The notes below the pieces were generated by a model that had not been told where the DNA came from, made no database searches, and saw only the letters and a list, made by a program, of their open reading frames with translations. From NCBI RefSeq assembly GCF_029968015.1, contig NZ_JASCIS010000032.1, positions 23,834 through 87,833 of the forward strand: DNA of 64,000 bases, written 5' to 3'. Below are positions 61,946-64,000 of the stretch, piece by piece. Numbering within the stretch: the stretch's first letter is position 1; each line of letters begins with the position of its first letter. The position numbers and the translations under genes were made by a program. This DNA comes from Streptomyces luteolus (GTDB lineage: Bacteria; Actinomycetota; Actinomycetes; Streptomycetales; Streptomycetaceae).

Positions 61946-62340
61946 GTCACGAGGGGACCCTCATCCTCGACAGCGAGGGGCTCTCCAAGCTGCTCGGCGA
62001 CGACGAGACAGTCGTCGCCCTGGTCGCGGAAGCCCGCTCCCGAGGCATGGAGGTGGTGATCTCCGCGCTCACCATCATCGAGGCCGTCCACGCGCGGACG
62101 AACAAGCCCCGTTTGAACTGGATCCTGTCCGGCCTGCGCGTCATCCCCGTGGGCGACGAGGAGGCGAAGGCAGCCTCGACGCTGCTGATGGCGGCCGGCC
62201 TGCACGGCCACAAGTACGCCATCGACGCCGCCGTGGCCGAGGCCGCGCTGCGACAACAGCGCCCGGTGGTCATGCTGACCTCCGACGTCGATGACATGAC
62301 GAAGCTGCGCGGCGATCGGATCCGGCTCGTCGGCGTATGA
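61927..62340 (+). CDS. PIN-domain ribonuclease toxin (VapC-like)
   Basis: A 137-residue PIN-domain protein. The acidic metal-binding residues are visible in LILDSEGLSKLLGDD, VISALTIIEAVHAR (Glu), KYAIDAAVAEAAL (Asp) and MLTSDVDDMTKL (Asp). It opens at a GTG overlapping the antitoxin gene, after GGGGGGG. VapC toxins cleave tRNA or rRNA; the target cannot be told here. Some PIN proteins of this sort in streptomycetes are chromosomally fixed. A decayed transporter gene follows on the other strand. Confidence 0.87.
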   Translation: MARRRLSHEGTLILDSEGLSKLLGDDETVVALVAEARSRGMEVVISALTIIEAVHARTNKPRLNWILSGLRVIPVGDEEAKAASTLLMAAGLHGHKYAIDAAVAEAALRQQRPVVMLTSDVDDMTKLRGDRIRLVGV

Positions 62341-62390
62341 GGCCCGCGGAGTCCGCGCCCCGCCCCACCCCTCCCGCAAAGCCCCCTCAC

Positions 62391-62730
62391 CTGCGTCCGA
62401 ACCGCCCCGATGCTCGCCGCCACCACCAGTGCGATGGCCAGCGCGTCCGTCCAGGACAGGGCCTGATGGAGGATCAGGAAGCCCGCCGTCGCCGCGATGG
62501 CCGGTTCCAGGCTGGATACGGGCGACGGCCTGGTAGAAGAGGCCGTTCATGGCGGCCGTCGTCGCGCCGAAGACCAGGACCGTGCCCCAGTCGGCCCGCG
62601 TGTGGCCGCGCACCTTAGGACGGCAGACCAGGAGCAGGACCACGGCCGCCGCGACGAGGCGGATCGTCACCACACCCAGCGCACCGGCCCGCGGCATCAG
62701 CGTCACCGCGACCGCCGCGCCGAACGGTTT
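62391..62730 (-). pseudogene. EamA/RhtA-type transporter remnant, internally deleted
   Basis: Minus-strand translation gives an N-terminal piece in one frame (VTLMPRAGALGVVTIRLVAA to MNGLFYQAVAR) that stops matching at about 62515. In another frame it continues SSLEPAIAATAGFLILHQAL to ALVVAASIGAVRTQ, the last two helices of the family. About 130 central residues are missing and the frame shifts at the joint. The 5' end is cut as well (no start ahead of the conserved part). It is clearly a dead drug/metabolite transporter of the DMT superfamily, lying between vapC and serC. Confidence 0.82.
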
Positions 62731-62815
62731 CCGTCTGTGGACGTCCCGCCCCTCCCGTCCGTGGACGTCCCGTCTCGGGGGATGGACCGCGCAAACCCCC
62801 CGTCCGGGGACCCGC

Positions 62816-62827
62816 TAGGCTCCCGAC
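62816..62827 (+). promoter_or_regulatory. -10 element of serC, leaderless mRNA
   Basis: TAGGCT at 62816-62821 ends six bases before the GTG at 62828. This places the transcription start at or next to the start codon; no Shine-Dalgarno is present. Confidence 0.55.
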
Positions 62828-63946
62828 GTGGCTGAGATCCAGATTCCCGCTGACATCAAGCCCGCCGACGGCCGTTTCGGCGCGGGCCCCTCCAAGGTGC
62901 GTACGGAAGCGCTCGACGCTCTGGCCGCCACCGGAACCTCCCTGCTCGGAACGTCCCACCGCCAGGCCCCGGTCAAGAACCTGGTCGGCCGGGTGCGCGA
63001 GGGCATCCAGAGCCTCTTCCAGCTCCCCGAGGGCTACGAGGTCGTCCTCGGCAACGGCGGCTCGACCGCGTTCTGGGACGTCGCGACGCACGGCCTGATC
63101 GAGAACAAGTCGCAGCACCTCTCGTTCGGCGAGTTCTCCTCCAAGTTCGCCAAGGCCGCCAAGCTGGCCCCGTGGCTCGCCGAGCCCACGGTCATCCAGA
63201 GCGAGCCGGGCACCCACCCGAGCCCGCGGGCCGAGTCGGGCGTGGACGTGTACGCGTACACGCACAACGAGACCTCCACCGGTGTCGCCGCCCCCATCAA
63301 GCGGGTCGAGGGCGCCGACGCGGGCTCGCTCGTCCTGGTGGACGCCACCTCCGGCGCGGGCGGTCTGCCCGTGGACATCACCGAGACGGACGTCTACTAC
63401 TTCGCGCCGCAGAAGTCCTTCGCCGCGGACGGCGGCCTGTGGCTGGCCGCGTTCTCCCCGGCCGCGATCGAGCGCGCCGAGCGGATCCACGGAAGCGGCC
63501 GGCACGTGCCGGAGTTCTTCTCGCTGCCCACCGCGATCGACAACTCCCGCAAGAACCAGACGTACAACACCCCGGCGCTCGCCACCCTGTTCCTGCTCGC
63601 CGAGCAGCTGGACTGGATCAACGGCCAGGGCGGCCTCGACTGGGCGGTGCGCCGCACGGCCACCTCCTCGCGCACGCTCTACGGCTGGGCCGAGGAGTCC
63701 AAGTACGCGAGCCCCTTCGTCGCGGACCCGGCGCAGCGCTCGCAGGTCATCGGCACGATCGACTTCTCGGACGACGTGGACGCGGCCGCCGTGGCCAAGG
63801 CGCTGCGCGCCAACGGCATCGTGGACACCGAGCCGTACCGCAAGCTGGGCCGCAACCAGCTGCGCGTCGCGATGTTCCCGGCGATCGACCCGGCGGACGT
63901 CGAGGCCCTCACGGCCTGCGTGGACTACGTGATCGAGAAGCTGTAA
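62828..63946 (+). CDS. serC: Phosphoserine aminotransferase
   Basis: A 372-residue PLP enzyme of serine synthesis (3-phosphohydroxypyruvate and glutamate to phosphoserine), of the actinobacterial type: IPADIKPADGRFGAGPSKVRTEAL, GTSHRQAPVKNLVGRVREGI, GNGGSTAFWDVATHGLI, VYAYTHNETSTGVAAP, VDATSGAGGLPVDITETDVYYFAPQKSFAADGG with the PLP Lys, and TYNTPALATLFLLAEQ. GTG at 62828 is probably leaderless. Normal length. Housekeeping gene at the right end of the window, followed by a hairpin. Confidence 0.96.
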   Translation: MAEIQIPADIKPADGRFGAGPSKVRTEALDALAATGTSLLGTSHRQAPVKNLVGRVREGIQSLFQLPEGYEVVLGNGGSTAFWDVATHGLIENKSQHLSFGEFSSKFAKAAKLAPWLAEPTVIQSEPGTHPSPRAESGVDVYAYTHNETSTGVAAPIKRVEGADAGSLVLVDATSGAGGLPVDITETDVYYFAPQKSFAADGGLWLAAFSPAAIERAERIHGSGRHVPEFFSLPTAIDNSRKNQTYNTPALATLFLLAEQLDWINGQGGLDWAVRRTATSSRTLYGWAEESKYASPFVADPAQRSQVIGTIDFSDDVDAAAVAKALRANGIVDTEPYRKLGRNQLRVAMFPAIDPADVEALTACVDYVIEKL

Positions 63947-63969
63947 CAGCTCCGCTCGTACGCGACGAG

Positions 63970-64000
63970 GGGCCCCGGGCCAGAGGCACGGGCGGGGCCC
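63970..64000 (+). terminator. Hairpin after serC, cut by the window edge
   Basis: GGGCCCC (63970-63976) can pair with GGGGCCC (63994-64000), 23 bases beyond the serC stop. The arm may extend past the window. Confidence 0.5.

Noticed and set aside
62341..62827. An intact EamA transporter gene
   Set aside because: The frame changes in the middle and central helices are missing, so it is listed as a pseudogene.

Overview
The window comes from a high-GC filamentous actinomycete, almost certainly a Streptomyces. The evidence is the strong third-position GC codon use, the abundant GTG starts and ATGA/GTGA overlaps, the XRE-DUF397 and STAS/ATPase regulator families, a 2-methylisoborneol operon, and a gene order (purU, a dtxR-type regulator, a SIS protein, a citrate synthase-like gene, pdxH, serC) that I recall from the S. 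coelicolor core chromosome. All functional calls rest on reading the sequence and on family knowledge. No database search was run.

Left end (1-10903): a specialised-metabolite locus. Its centre is an adenylation-thiolation-thioesterase enzyme (2012-4819), followed by an NAD-dependent reductase/epimerase, a SnoaL-like protein and a cupin. After a strong terminator comes a second operon with a phosphopantetheinyl transferase, an AroH-type chorismate mutase, a class II DAHP synthase, a prephenate dehydratase and a nitroreductase. Together these would make phenylpyruvate from primary metabolism and activate the A-T-TE enzyme, which suggests a polyporic acid or p-terphenyl type product (compare the echoside and terfestatin loci). 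An upstream divergent pair, an HxlR regulator against DsbA/FrnE, a second SnoaL and an MFS pump that runs off the window edge, probably belongs to it. An IS701-like gene that has lost its DDE residues, coupled to a VOC gene, follows.

Middle (12.8-44.4 kb): mostly core genes. They include a heteromeric acyl-CoA dehydrogenase, amidohydrolase and acyl-CoA ligase set with paired operators; an EF-hand protein; a RelE/XRE toxin-antitoxin pair; an STAS protein; an ECF sigma and anti-sigma pair; purU; a lipoprotein binding protein; an NsdA-like TPR regulator; a primase-polymerase-like protein; an ABC exporter; a DmdR1-type iron repressor; a SIS protein; a PAS/GAF protein whose 3' end is amplified as 41-bp repeats; a citrate synthase; pdxH; and a TetR, enoyl-CoA hydratase and acyl-CoA ligase operon. 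Between the PAS gene and the citrate synthase lies an unannotated transcription unit with a consensus promoter, a near-perfect Shine-Dalgarno, a 12-residue ORF and a branched RNA fold.

Right part (44.6-64 kb): an accessory block of about 10 kb holds a DUF4239 protein, a Family 2B encapsulin shell gene with geranyl-PP methyltransferase and 2-methylisoborneol synthase, an XRE-DUF397 regulator pair with small divergent genes, and a WXG100-like/DUF1023/lipoprotein module. It separates two catabolic operons (4CL-like ligase, hydratase and TetR on one side; acyl-CoA dehydrogenase, biotin carboxylase, carboxyltransferase, AtuA-like and TIGR03084-like genes on the other) that share a nearly identical 37-bp promoter block and so look like one split regulon. 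A VapBC-like pair, a decayed EamA transporter and serC close the window.
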